This document shows positions 9,294 to 17,723 of a DNA stretch of 64,000 nucleotides, piece after piece (within the stretch, counting starts at the first letter, position 1; every line of letters begins with the position of its first letter). Under the pieces are notes generated by a model. It saw nothing but the letters and a program-made list of their open reading frames with translations. It did not search any database and was not told the origin of the DNA. Source of the DNA: Nitrospira sp. UBA6493 (lineage in GTDB: Bacteria; Nitrospirota; Nitrospiria; Nitrospirales; Nitrospiraceae); NCBI GenBank assembly GCA_002435325.1, contig DJMJ01000028.1, positions 1 through 64,000 on the forward strand. The letters are read 5' to 3'. The position numbers and the translations under genes are program-made.

Positions 9294-9725
9294 ATGACTG
9301 AAGAGCAGGCAATGGTGGAGGAATTTCACCGCAAGTTCGAGATCGTCGTGCGGAAGAGTCCCACCGAAATGAGTGCAGAAACGAAAGGCCTCCGTATCCG
9401 TCTGATTCAAGAAGAGTTCGATGAATTGAAAGAGTCGATGGACGCAGGAGATTTGCCTGCCATCGCCAAGGAAATGGCGGATTTGCTCTATGTGGTATAC
9501 GGGACGGCCGTGTCCTATGGCATCGATATGGACCCGGTGTTTCGTGAGGTGCATCGGTCGAACCTGAGCAAGATCGGTGGGTATAAGCGGGCCGACGGGA
9601 AGTGGGTGAAGCCGCCGACCTATTCGCCTGCTCAGGTTGCGCCGATTCTTGCCGCGCAAGCAGAGGCTCCGGTCGAAACTGACAGGACGGCAGGAACCCT
9701 CACGGAGATTACGAGACAGATATGA
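9294..9725 (+). CDS. MazG-like nucleotide pyrophosphohydrolase
   Basis: A 143-residue all-helical protein of the MazG/PRA-PH superfamily. The metal-binding residues are visible as EEFDELKE (about 40-47) and KEMADLLYVVYG (about 60-71), the EExxE...ExxD pattern that binds Mg2+ for nucleoside triphosphate or related pyrophosphate hydrolysis. The substrate is unknown. An AAAGGAG sequence precedes the ATG at 9294. The stop overlaps the start of the PilZ gene in an ATGA junction, so the two are translationally coupled. Confidence 0.75.
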   Translation: MTEEQAMVEEFHRKFEIVVRKSPTEMSAETKGLRIRLIQEEFDELKESMDAGDLPAIAKEMADLLYVVYGTAVSYGIDMDPVFREVHRSNLSKIGGYKRADGKWVKPPTYSPAQVAPILAAQAEAPVETDRTAGTLTEITRQI

Positions 9726-10231
9726 GCACTCGGCATTGTCCGCATTGTGGAACGCCGTTCGTACGAGCAGTGGCGCCGTCAGGGGCGACGGATCGCGCGT
9801 TGCGCTGGTTCAACGTTATTCCGTTCCGGTGCCAGCTCTGCACCCATCGGTTTCGCGCGGCGTCAGGTCCCGGCGGGGCGAGTGCGATGGGGATTGATCG
9901 GCGTCAGTTTTCGCGGCTTGCGACCTCCATGGAGGCGCGGATTCTTGACCCGAGCGAGGTGAGCGGGGCCACACGAGTACCCGATATCTCGATGGGCGGC
10001 TGCGCCCTCTCCGATGTGCGGTTGCCGAAAGGGTCTTTTCTGTCGTTGGCCTTGAAGCCCATGTCCGACACCGATGAGATTCAGGTGAAGGCCGCCATGG
10101 TCTGCTCTGTCAGGCCGGATTCCGTGGGGGTGCGGTTTCTTGAACTGCAACCTGATGCGCAACAACGGTTGAGCCATGTCGTGCTGGGGCTATTGGTCGG
10201 CCAGAGTCATCAGCCAACGCGGTATTCCTAA
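9722..10231 (+). CDS. zinc-ribbon PilZ-domain protein
   Basis: A 169-residue protein joining an N-terminal zinc ribbon (HCPHCGTPF and RCQLCTHRF, residues 5-45) to a PilZ domain (about 57-155). The c-di-GMP-binding pattern RRQFSRL and DISMGGCAL matches the RxxxR and D/NxSxxG motifs, so it probably binds c-di-GMP and acts as an effector protein. Its target is unknown. The start overlaps the MazG-like gene by 4 bp, and it ends 15 bp before the convergent panC gene. Confidence 0.8.
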   Translation: MSTRHCPHCGTPFVRAVAPSGATDRALRWFNVIPFRCQLCTHRFRAASGPGGASAMGIDRRQFSRLATSMEARILDPSEVSGATRVPDISMGGCALSDVRLPKGSFLSLALKPMSDTDEIQVKAAMVCSVRPDSVGVRFLELQPDAQQRLSHVVLGLLVGQSHQPTRYS

Positions 10232-10245
10232 CGCTTCCGATGCCC

Positions 10246-11127
10246 CTACTTTGAGCGTGAGCGGCGTGTCGTAGAGGTCTTGCTTCGGGATGCCAGCATA
10301 TTGTCGATGAGCCGTACGGAGCCGATGCGGATGGCACCGAGCAGCACGGCCTGTGAGGTGACGGTCTGGAGCGGTTCCAGCGTCTGCGGATCGCAGACGG
10401 CGAGGTAGTCGATGGCGGCATCGGCGTGCCGCCGGAGCGTTTCCTTCATGATGGATTGAATCCGCGCTCCATCCTGTATCCCTCCACGAATTGCGGCAAC
10501 ACCGGCCTGCAAGCTCTTAAAGAGGACCGGAGCCGCGGCCCGCTCTTCCGGAGACAGATAGACATTGCGGGAGCTCATCGCCAGCCCATCCTGTTCACGC
10601 ACAGTGGGATGCACGATCAGTGTTACCCCGAGGTTCAGATCGTCGATCATCCGGCGTACGAGCGCGGCCTGTTGAAAGTCCTTCTGCCCGAACAGCGCCA
10701 GATCCGGCCGGACCATGCCGAAGAGTTTGGTGACGACGGTGGCGACGCCTGCAAAGTGATGGGGCCGGACAGCCCCTTCCCAGAGGCGGGAGATCTCGGG
10801 AACGGTCACGGTTGTTTGAAAGCCCTCGGGATACATACCGGCCGCAGTGGGCTCGAAGCAGATATCGACGCCTTCCTGCCGGCATAGGGTCCGGTCTTTG
10901 GCGATGGGGCGAGGGTATTTCGACAGGTCTTCGGCCGGGCCGAACTGCGTGGGGTTTACAAAAATGCTGACTACGAGCGCGTCGCATTTTAGCCTGGCCG
11001 CGCGGATGAGAGCCCGATGCCCGTCATGCAGCGCGCCCATCGTCGGGACGAAGCCGATCGTGACGCCTTCGCGCCGCAGTCCGAGACTCCAGGCCGTCAT
11101 GGCCTTGGGGGAGCGAAGAATCTTCAT
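10246..11127 (-). CDS. panC: pantothenate synthetase
   Basis: Condenses pantoate and beta-alanine with ATP to give pantothenate, for coenzyme A synthesis. The 293 residues carry every family landmark: VPTMGALHDGH, VSIFVNPTQFGP, FGQKDFQQ and MSSRNVYLSPEER. The start overlaps the end of folK by 4 bp (ATGA), and dapL lies upstream, so this is a small vitamin and amino-acid biosynthesis group. The C terminus is slightly long and Arg/Ser/Thr-rich. Confidence 0.97.
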   Translation of the reverse strand: MKILRSPKAMTAWSLGLRREGVTIGFVPTMGALHDGHRALIRAARLKCDALVVSIFVNPTQFGPAEDLSKYPRPIAKDRTLCRQEGVDICFEPTAAGMYPEGFQTTVTVPEISRLWEGAVRPHHFAGVATVVTKLFGMVRPDLALFGQKDFQQAALVRRMIDDLNLGVTLIVHPTVREQDGLAMSSRNVYLSPEERAAAPVLFKSLQAGVAAIRGGIQDGARIQSIMKETLRRHADAAIDYLAVCDPQTLEPLQTVTSQAVLLGAIRIGSVRLIDNMLASRSKTSTTRRSRSK

Positions 11128-11678
11128 GATCCTGGCGGCGGGCTGCAGGCCGGGCGCGAGCCGTAGCGAGTGGAGGGTTGCGGAAAGAGCAGCCGCACTT
11201 CAGACTGCTTCCCAGCCTCGATCAACAATTGGCTGACCGTGCGTTGCAAGGTGGGGTGGACCAAGAGGGGATCGAGTTCGTTCAAGGGCATTAGGACGAA
11301 GCGCCGTTGATGCAGCCGGGGGTGGGGCACCACGAGATCCGGTTCATCGATGATGCGCTGGCCGTAGAACAGGATGTCCAGATCGAGCGTTCTGGGGCCG
11401 GAGCGGTTGTCTTCGTCCCGTCCCAATGAGCGTTCGATCTCGCGCAGGACCGTCAGCAGGCTGCGCGGCGTGATATCGGTCTCCAACTGCACCACGCCGT
11501 TCAGAAACCAGCCGTCTCCGGGCTGGGCATGGTCGTTCACCGGTTCGGTTTCGTAGAGCAGCGATACGCCGGAGACTTGCGAATGCGGGAGCAGACTCAG
11601 GAGCGTGACCGCCCGATCGCAGAAATCGACACGATCTCCGACGTTAGACCCGAAGCCGATGAAGACCGTTTCTCTCAT
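11124..11678 (-). CDS. folK: 2-amino-4-hydroxy-6-hydroxymethyldihydropteridine pyrophosphokinase
   Basis: Transfers pyrophosphate from ATP to 6-hydroxymethyl-7,8-dihydropterin in folate synthesis. The 184-residue protein shows GFGSNVGDR at the N terminus, DRSGPRTLDLDILFYG, and PHPRLHQRRFVLMPL. The last ~25 residues (serine- and proline-rich) extend beyond the usual domain and overlap the panC start. It lies about 90 bp downstream of dapL; the gap holds the 11698-11745 inverted repeat. Confidence 0.95.
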   Translation of the reverse strand: MRETVFIGFGSNVGDRVDFCDRAVTLLSLLPHSQVSGVSLLYETEPVNDHAQPGDGWFLNGVVQLETDITPRSLLTVLREIERSLGRDEDNRSGPRTLDLDILFYGQRIIDEPDLVVPHPRLHQRRFVLMPLNELDPLLVHPTLQRTVSQLLIEAGKQSEVRLLFPQPSTRYGSRPACSPPPGS

Positions 11679-11697
11679 GAGCGTATCTCGTCAAACT

Positions 11698-11745
11698 TGA
11701 ACGGTGAATCGGTGTCATAACAGGCTCTGATCCGTTCACCGTTCA
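11698..11745. repeat. intergenic inverted repeat with TGAACGGTGAA motif
   Basis: The left arm at 11698-11712 reads TGAACGGTGAATCGG and the right arm at 11732-11745 is its near-perfect reverse complement. It lies between folK and dapL. A related element built of GTGAA units lies at 45707-45795. It may fold in RNA and modulate read-through. Confidence 0.6.
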
Positions 11746-11770
11746 CGTCTTGCCTATTAGGTGTACGGTA

Positions 11771-12946
11771 TTAGAATCCCACCTTCTTGATTCGGTCCAC
11801 CGCTTCCGCCAAGCGTTCTTTGGTCGTGCAGACGGTCATGCGGATATAGCCTTCGCCCGGCGCGCCGAAGCCGTTTCCCGGCGTCGTGACGATGCCGGCC
11901 TTTTCCAGCAGATGCGCGGTGAAGGACGCCGAGGTGTAGCCCTTCGGCACCGTCACCCAGATGTAGAAGGCGGCGGGCGGCGCGTCCACCTCCAATCCGA
12001 GTTGCTTGAGCCCGGGAATGAGCGTGTCGCGGCGCTCCTGATAGATCTTCCGGATGCCGTCGGTGACGGAATCGTCCAGGCCCAGCGCCGTGATGCCTGC
12101 GGCCTGCACCGCCTCGAACACGCCTGAGTCCAGCTGGCTCTTCACCTTGCCCAGCGCGGCCAAGACGGTCTTGTTGCCGACCACGAACCCGAGACGCCAG
12201 CCGGTCATGTTGTAGGTCTTGGAGAGGGAGTGAAATTCCACGCCGACATCCTTGGCGCCATCGACTTCCATAAAGCTCGCCGGGCGCTTTCCGTCGTAAT
12301 AAATTTCCGAGTAGGCCGCGTCATGGCAGATGATGATCTGGTTCTCCTGCGCGAATTCGATGGCCCGTTTAAAGTAGTCCTTCGTCATGATGACGGAGGT
12401 CGGGTTGTTCGGCGAATTCAGCCACATCAGCTTGGCCTTCTTCGCGACATCTTTGGGGATTGCGTTGAGGTCCGGCAGGAAACCGTTGGCCTTCGTGAGC
12501 GGCATGATGTGCGACACGCCGCCTGAAAAGCTCGTGCCCACCGGATAAACCGGGTAGCCGGGGCTTGGCACCAGCACCGCATCGCCCGGATCGATGAACG
12601 CGAGGTGGATGTGGCCGATTCCTTCTTTCGACCCGATCAAGGTCAGCACTTCATCAGCCGGGTTGAGCGGCACATTGAACCGCCGCTGATACCAGTCTGC
12701 TACGGCTTTCCGGAACGACAGCATCCCTTCGTATGAAGGATATTGATGGTGCTTGGGGTTCTTGGCGGCCTGCGCAAGGCTCTCGATGATCGGAGCCGGG
12801 GTCGGCAAATCGGGATCACCGATGCCGAGGTTGATGATATCGACGCCCTTGGCGATCGCCTCTTGCTTCATCTTATCGATGGCGGCGAACAGATAGGGGG
12901 GCAAGGTCTTGATACGGGTTGCGACTTCGATAGGGAAACCAGCCAT
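11771..12946 (-). CDS. dapL: LL-diaminopimelate aminotransferase
   Basis: Converts tetrahydrodipicolinate directly to LL-diaminopimelate with glutamate as amino donor, a short route to lysine and peptidoglycan. The 391-residue PLP enzyme has NLGIGDPDLPTP near residue 40, LNSPNNPT, and the PLP lysine in FHSLSKTYNMTGWRLGF. This variant resembles the DapL2 type of bacteria. The start at 12946 has AAGGAG 11 nt upstream; the GTG at 12958 is too close to that sequence. It heads the dapL-folK-panC group. Confidence 0.93.
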   Translation of the reverse strand: MAGFPIEVATRIKTLPPYLFAAIDKMKQEAIAKGVDIINLGIGDPDLPTPAPIIESLAQAAKNPKHHQYPSYEGMLSFRKAVADWYQRRFNVPLNPADEVLTLIGSKEGIGHIHLAFIDPGDAVLVPSPGYPVYPVGTSFSGGVSHIMPLTKANGFLPDLNAIPKDVAKKAKLMWLNSPNNPTSVIMTKDYFKRAIEFAQENQIIICHDAAYSEIYYDGKRPASFMEVDGAKDVGVEFHSLSKTYNMTGWRLGFVVGNKTVLAALGKVKSQLDSGVFEAVQAAGITALGLDDSVTDGIRKIYQERRDTLIPGLKQLGLEVDAPPAAFYIWVTVPKGYTSASFTAHLLEKAGIVTTPGNGFGAPGEGYIRMTVCTTKERLAEAVDRIKKVGF

Positions 12947-12972
12947 GTTCGATCTCACTCCTTGTGTGGGGA

Positions 12973-13045
12973 TAGCATTCAGCCGTCAGCGCTCAGCCAC
13001 GATCGGATAGCAGAAGGCTGACTGCCGATAGCATACGGTTCAGGT
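12973..13045. repeat. intergenic CAGCC/GGCTG-rich imperfect inverted repeat
   Basis: Upstream of dapL, short units such as TTCAGCCGTCAGCGCTCAGCC are met by GAAGGCTGACTGCCGATAGC about 20 bp later. The units are degenerate repeats of a 7-bp CAGCCGT/CAGCGCT type and can pair imperfectly. This may be an intergenic repeat family like those at 11698 and 45707. Confidence 0.35.
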
Positions 13046-13076
13046 TGGGTAGAGTACTTCAGAGAACGGTTGGCAA

Positions 13077-13763
13077 TCAACGTGTCGGAGCCAGCAGGTG
13101 TCCAATGAGCCGATCGGCGATCCGGTGAAGCGGCGGGAGCTGCGGCAGGGCAATGGCTTTGACTTCCGGGGGCGTCAGCCGCGCGTTCGTCAGGTCAGGC
13201 GCACATTCCTGGCAGAGGGCGTCGATGCCCTGTTCTTCCATCTCCAGATGAAAGAGGAGGCCATAGGCGAGCGCCCCGAAGCGAAAGGCCTGGAGCGGGG
13301 CAATCACTGAACCAGCCAGCGGGATACAATTGTTCGGCAGATCGAAGATTTCACCGTGCCATTCGAAGACGTCGAAGGAATCGGGCAGGGTGCCGAACAC
13401 CGGATCCTGCTTCGCCTCGGGCGTGAGGCTGATCGGCGTCATGCCGATCTCCAGCGCCTTGCCTGAGCGCACTGTGGCACCCAATGCTTTCGCCATGAAC
13501 TGGCTGCCCAGACAAACGCCGACCACCGGCGTCCCATTCAGCAGCGCGGAGCGAATGAAGGCGGTTTCCTCCGCGATCCATCTATCCGAATCGTTCACCG
13601 ACATCGGCCCGCCCATGACGATCAGCAAATCGCCAGTGTCTTTCGGCAATCCGTCTTGGGGGACGAGATGGCGGTCGAGACTCACGCCGCGACTTTTCAG
13701 AGCCGTTGCAAAGGCCCCAGGACCTTCAAAGGGAACATGTTGGAGACAGACGGCGCGGGACAT
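13077..13763 (-). CDS. class I glutamine amidotransferase-like protein
   Basis: A stand-alone 228-residue glutaminase-fold protein of the type annotated as GMP synthase-like amidotransferase. The nucleophile elbow is GVCLGSQFMA (Cys about residue 83), and a histidine/glutamate pair is seen at FHLEMEEQ near residue 170. The oxyanion region VMGGPMSVND is intact. Its acceptor partner is not encoded nearby, so the physiological substrate is unknown; gamma-glutamyl hydrolysis is an alternative. Confidence 0.82.
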   Translation of the reverse strand: MSRAVCLQHVPFEGPGAFATALKSRGVSLDRHLVPQDGLPKDTGDLLIVMGGPMSVNDSDRWIAEETAFIRSALLNGTPVVGVCLGSQFMAKALGATVRSGKALEIGMTPISLTPEAKQDPVFGTLPDSFDVFEWHGEIFDLPNNCIPLAGSVIAPLQAFRFGALAYGLLFHLEMEEQGIDALCQECAPDLTNARLTPPEVKAIALPQLPPLHRIADRLIGHLLAPTR

Positions 13764-13938
13764 GATGGCCTAAGCATGGATCGTGGAGAAATAGCTCTCA
13801 ACCGAGGCTTTCGCCGGAAGGATACATACACTGTCTCTGATTCAGTCGGCAAGCAGGTCGTGGGTTTCCTCCCTCTTCCTTCATAAATCTTCACCGTCTC
13901 CTCTTCAGCTTCCCGCCCCATCTGCCGAAAAGTAAGGC

Positions 13939-14790
13939 ATGACGACTGAGAGTCTCTATTCGGTTACTGGATTTGAACAGGCGTTATCCGGAGTGAGACC
14001 CCCTGATTCTCCACGGTATACGGTGTGCCAGCGGCTGCGGTCCGGTTACCATGCCCTGTGGTACCGCCTGAGCGACCAGTTGCGCTGGTCTCGCGGGATC
14101 TACCGCGAACAACCGGCCGGTCAGTTGTTAACCGAGCTGAGCAACAGTCAGCGGACGAGAGTGGCGGTGCTTCGCCGGCAATTTGGAGTCGAGTTCGAGC
14201 GGCAGTGCCATGCGCTGACGGCGCTCAAGAACTACGAGTATCTCGACCTGCTCGCGCAAACCTGGACCGACTGGGGGATGTCCCGGCCGGCCGGCGGCGT
14301 GGTGCATGATGTCGGGTCTTCGAATTTCTGGTATGCCCGCGCGCTCCGTGCTTTCTTTCGTCCGACGACATTGACTGGCATCGAGGTGGAAGGGTATCGG
14401 ATTTATCCCAATGGGTATAGCCGGTGGGATTATGCCCAGGGCTACGTGCAGGGCTTGCCGAGAACGAAGTTTGTCGTGGCCGACTATGCGAAGTATGTCG
14501 AGCCGGCGGATACGATCATCTCCTGGTACCCCTTTGTGACGCCGGCTCCGGTCTTGGCCTGGCGCATGCCGTTGGGGCTCTTTGCGCCGCAGGCGCTCTT
14601 CTCCCGCATTGCGTCGAATCTCAATCCGAGCGGCCTCTTTGTCATGATCAATCAGGGGCCGAACGAAGCTGCCTGCGCCGCCAGATTCTGCCGTAAGGCG
14701 GGTTTGGTGTTCCGCCATTCGACGGAGGTGCGCACAACTCTGCGGGCGAGGCCGATGCCTCCAATTATTACGTGTTGGAGCCGCTGCTAG
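13939..14790 (+). CDS. class I methyltransferase-like protein with probable 3' frameshift
   Basis: A 283-residue protein of no named family. A Rossmann-like methyltransferase core is suggested by GGVVHDVGSSNFWYARAL (about 121-138) and an acidic strand end TGIEVEGYRI, followed by IISWYPFVTP and LFVMINQGPNE. After about residue 262 the frame turns into an Arg/Pro/Cys-rich tail that looks non-coding, while the frame one base earlier reads GGAHNSAGEADASNYYVLEP, a far more natural ending. A one-base deletion near 14715-14735 is likely, either real or a sequencing error. The corrected frame would run into the next gene without a stop. Confidence 0.6.
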   Translation: MTTESLYSVTGFEQALSGVRPPDSPRYTVCQRLRSGYHALWYRLSDQLRWSRGIYREQPAGQLLTELSNSQRTRVAVLRRQFGVEFERQCHALTALKNYEYLDLLAQTWTDWGMSRPAGGVVHDVGSSNFWYARALRAFFRPTTLTGIEVEGYRIYPNGYSRWDYAQGYVQGLPRTKFVVADYAKYVEPADTIISWYPFVTPAPVLAWRMPLGLFAPQALFSRIASNLNPSGLFVMINQGPNEAACAARFCRKAGLVFRHSTEVRTTLRARPMPPIITCWSRC

Positions 14791-14819
14791 CGGTTTCGCG
14801 CGGCCCTACGATACAATCC

Positions 14820-15638
14820 ATGGCTATGCAACACTCTATCAAGACAGTTGAAGATCTTCGGTGGCTCATGGCCCACACAGGCGGGTTTCGCTCGGGCTAT
14901 GTCACGGATCTGCACATGAGCAAGCGCCGGCTCTTCGACGAGGAGACGGGGCGGGACGTGCTGGCCGATACGACCGTGACCATTACGATTCGCTATCAAC
15001 TGCGTGGGATGGTGCGGGTGGCGAAGCTGGTGATGAACGGGATCACGGACTTTTCTGTATTTGAGCAGGAAGGCGCCGACTGTTCTTCGCTGAGCGTCAT
15101 CCAGGCGGAATGTACCTCCGGCCGATTGCGTTTCTGGTTCGATCCGCAAGGCGAGCTCTATGCGGTTTGTGAAGAGGCGCACTTTGAAGAAGTGGCGGCT
15201 CCGCTATTGCCGGTACAGCCTCTTCCAGAGCTGGCCCGGTGGACGTTTCAAGGCCAATCGTCCGATGGGCCGACGGTTTCCTGGCTGTTAACCGAGCTGG
15301 AGCAAGCCGGGGTGCCCTGTTCCTGGGTGGCGGCAAAAAAGCGGCGCATCAGCGATTCATTGATGCGCTGGGAGGGAGATCTCACGCCAGACAGCGAGCC
15401 CGATGACGCGCAACTCCATGCGGTGCGCGTGATGGCGTATGGCACGCAGGATGGGGAGGGATTCGGAATCGTCTTGCGGGCGCTGGGCGAGCAGGATCGG
15501 CGGGTGAGCCAGGTGCTGGCCTTGCTGGCCGACCGGATTACGCAGCGCTATTCCGGCACCTGTCTGGTCGGGACGACGATGATTCCCGGACGGGAGTGGG
15601 AGTATTGGCGCGCGCGCAATGGGCCCTTGCCCAACTAG
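14820..15638 (+). CDS. conserved protein of unknown function
   Basis: A soluble protein of 272 residues (270 if it begins at the second ATG, 14826) with no recognised domain. It is rich in beta-type segments such as VTITIRYQLRGMVRVAKLVMNG, and has several tryptophans and acidic stretches. A TACAAT box at 14812-14817 lies just ahead of both ATGs, so initiation at 14826 from a leaderless mRNA is possible. The reading frame is open upstream and would fuse with the corrected frame of the preceding methyltransferase-like gene. I do not recognise a family. Confidence 0.6.
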   Translation: MAMQHSIKTVEDLRWLMAHTGGFRSGYVTDLHMSKRRLFDEETGRDVLADTTVTITIRYQLRGMVRVAKLVMNGITDFSVFEQEGADCSSLSVIQAECTSGRLRFWFDPQGELYAVCEEAHFEEVAAPLLPVQPLPELARWTFQGQSSDGPTVSWLLTELEQAGVPCSWVAAKKRRISDSLMRWEGDLTPDSEPDDAQLHAVRVMAYGTQDGEGFGIVLRALGEQDRRVSQVLALLADRITQRYSGTCLVGTTMIPGREWEYWRARNGPLPN

Positions 15639-15664
15639 CCAGGCATGGCGCGCAATCGGCGAAA

Positions 15665-16390
15665 TTAGTGGGAATGGCCGTTGACCAAATGACCGTTGCC
15701 GTTGGTGTGGTGCTCCCCGGCGTGTCCGTTCCCGTTGAGATAGGTGCCGTTCCCGTTCTTCACCGTATGGCCGTTCTTCGCATTCACACATTCCACCAGC
15801 GCCCAGAACCGCAGCGGGTTTACGCTCTGTTTTCTGGCGACGTGCAACGAAGTCCCCTCTAACACGGTATTGAGCGACAGATCTGTCCGCCAGCCGAGAT
15901 GCTTCGTGATCGGCGAGATCACCTTTTCCATCGCCGCGATGATCTTATTGCCGTTGCTGAAGTGGTTGAGCATGATGATGCGGCCGCCGGGGCGGCAGAC
16001 GCGGATCATTTCGTTCACGACTTTGCGATGGTCCGGCACGGCGGTGACCACGTAGGCGGCGACGACCGTGTCAAAGCTGTTGTCGGCAAATTCCATGGCG
16101 CCGGCATCCATCCGTTGCAGCTGGACGTGGGTCATCTGGTGCCGTTCAGCCTTCACCTTGGCCTGTTCCAGCATGCCCTCAGAAAGATCAATCCCGACAA
16201 TCCGGCAATGACGCGGATACATCGGGAGAGCCAGGCCGGTGCCCACGCCCACCTCGAGAATGCGTTCGTCGGGCTGCACGTTCAAGTTCCGAATGGCGGA
16301 TTCGCGCCCTTCATGAAACACTTTGCCGAAAATTTGATCGTAGACGCCGGCGTACGAGGTGTACACCCGTTCGACTTTCTTTAAATCCAT
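15665..16390 (-). CDS. PmtA-type phospholipid methyltransferase with Asn/Gly/His-rich tail
   Basis: A 241-residue SAM-dependent methyltransferase resembling phosphatidylethanolamine N-methyltransferases, which make phosphatidylcholine. Landmarks are VYTSYAGVYDQIFGKVF, ILEVGVGTGLALPMY (motif I), GIDLSEGMLEQA and CRPGGRIIMLNHF. The last ~35 residues are an unusual low-complexity tail with repeated NGNG, NGH and HH units. A GGAGG sequence 6 nt upstream sets the ATG at 16390. The lipid substrate is inferred from family resemblance only. Transcribed against its neighbours. Confidence 0.8.
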   Translation of the reverse strand: MDLKKVERVYTSYAGVYDQIFGKVFHEGRESAIRNLNVQPDERILEVGVGTGLALPMYPRHCRIVGIDLSEGMLEQAKVKAERHQMTHVQLQRMDAGAMEFADNSFDTVVAAYVVTAVPDHRKVVNEMIRVCRPGGRIIMLNHFSNGNKIIAAMEKVISPITKHLGWRTDLSLNTVLEGTSLHVARKQSVNPLRFWALVECVNAKNGHTVKNGNGTYLNGNGHAGEHHTNGNGHLVNGHSH

Positions 16391-16670
16391 GTGTCCTCCG
16401 ACCCCAGAGGGCTCCGGACTCCTCGCGGCCTGTTGAGGCAGGCCCGCGCAGAGAAACGAGGCGCCAGTGGGGAAATACAGAAGGCGGAAGCACGACACGA
16501 GGTGAGATGCCCGCCCAGATTACAAAACGGGGGTACTGTAGCCAAGTCCCCAGGCTCAGTCAACTTCTTCTTGTCTTGCCGACGAGGTCTCCGGATCCGG
16601 ACGCCAGCGCGGCGGGGCTATCGCGGCGCGGCTTGATTCACGGCCGATTCCTGTGGGATAGGTACGCATC

Positions 16671-17300
16671 ATGATTTTGGCGGGATTGTTTGCCGGCGCG
16701 TTATTTCTCGGGCTCCTGATCGGGGACCGGCTGTATTTTCGCACGCTCTCGCTCGAGGCGAGCCGGTACGGGTGTCGCGTGGGGCGCGGGGAGCATCGGC
16801 TGGATTCGCTGACCCCGGCGCAGATTTATGCCCGGTTCGATGCGCTGGGCATTCTCGCGTTGCATAACGGGGTGGCCCGACTGTTTGCCGATGCCCAGCG
16901 TATTTTGTTGCGCCCGCGTTATCCGACCCTCTGGGCGTTTCTGTGGATCTGGCCGATGAAGGTGACCATCGACCTCCGCACAGAGGGTGGGGCGGTTGTC
17001 TTATCCTCGACGAAACGCATGCCCTGGTGTTCCGCGATCCTGACCGGCGCCTGGTTTGCCATCGTGGGGCTCGGCACCGTTGCAACCTTGATCAGTTACG
17101 GGATCGAGGGGGGCTTATCCAGCTCGGGCGACGTGCTGATGGGCGCGGGCATTTTTACCCTGGGCGCGTTCTTCTTCTTTTCCGGTCTGGTGACGGTGGT
17201 GATGGCCTACCGGATGGAGAATAGCCGGCTGGCGCGTGTGTCCCAGGAACTGTACGAGGCCCTGACGGGTGCGGCGCCTGCTCCTGCGACTACGCGGTAA
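16671..17300 (+). CDS. integral membrane protein of unknown function
   Basis: A 209-residue protein with hydrophobic segments at about 2-17, 85-93, 123-143 and 158-182, so three or four membrane passes. Between them are a basic cytoplasmic-looking stretch (RLYFRTLSLEASRYGCRVG) and a beta-rich region. I recognise no family. Its 3' end overlaps by 11 bp the end of the convergent 114-residue gene. Confidence 0.65.
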   Translation: MILAGLFAGALFLGLLIGDRLYFRTLSLEASRYGCRVGRGEHRLDSLTPAQIYARFDALGILALHNGVARLFADAQRILLRPRYPTLWAFLWIWPMKVTIDLRTEGGAVVLSSTKRMPWCSAILTGAWFAIVGLGTVATLISYGIEGGLSSSGDVLMGAGIFTLGAFFFFSGLVTVVMAYRMENSRLARVSQELYEALTGAAPAPATTR

Positions 17301-17634
17301 ACAATCCTAAAAAGTGGTCGTACTCGGCGGGCAGGGCGATGGCGGCCCGGTTGCGGGCCAGTCCGGCAATGATGCCGCGATGCTTCTTGCCGAGTCCGGA
17401 CGTGTCGAAGGCCGTCCGGAACTGCTGCCATTTCGCAGCCGAATCAGCCGCGATCCTGGCTTGCTCTTCTTTCGGAAGGGCATGGACGGCGGTCGTCAAC
17501 GCGCGAATCGCCTTCTCCACGCTTTCATAGGGCGGGGCCAGTTTCAGCTGCGCGTAAAACGTTTCGAGGTGCGCCCGAAATTCCTCGCGCAGATCGTGTA
17601 GCTGGGTGGATGGTGGAGAAATCGGTTCAGACAT
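17290..17634 (-). CDS. small helical protein of unknown function
   Basis: A 114-residue, mostly helical, charged protein with no signal peptide or known motif (for example LREEFRAHLETFYAQLKLA). A good promoter, TTGTCA-18 bp-TATCAT at 17648-17677 on the minus strand, lies just upstream and gives a leader of about 7 nt, which supports it as a real gene. It is divergent from the His-rich lipoprotein gene. Confidence 0.6.
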   Translation of the reverse strand: MSEPISPPSTQLHDLREEFRAHLETFYAQLKLAPPYESVEKAIRALTTAVHALPKEEQARIAADSAAKWQQFRTAFDTSGLGKKHRGIIAGLARNRAAIALPAEYDHFLGLFTA

Positions 17635-17647
17635 TGTGCTGCGGCGA

Positions 17648-17677
17648 ATGATACGGCATGATAGCGTGATCTGACAA
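17648..17677 (-). promoter_or_regulatory. putative promoter with a short leader
   Basis: On the minus strand TTGTCA (17672-17677), an 18-bp spacer and TATCAT (17648-17653), 13 nt before the ATG at 17634. Confidence 0.5.
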
Positions 17678-17723
17678 CAGGCGGCTCGGTATTATCGGCA
17701 TTATTCTACGCAAGGAGGTCAGG

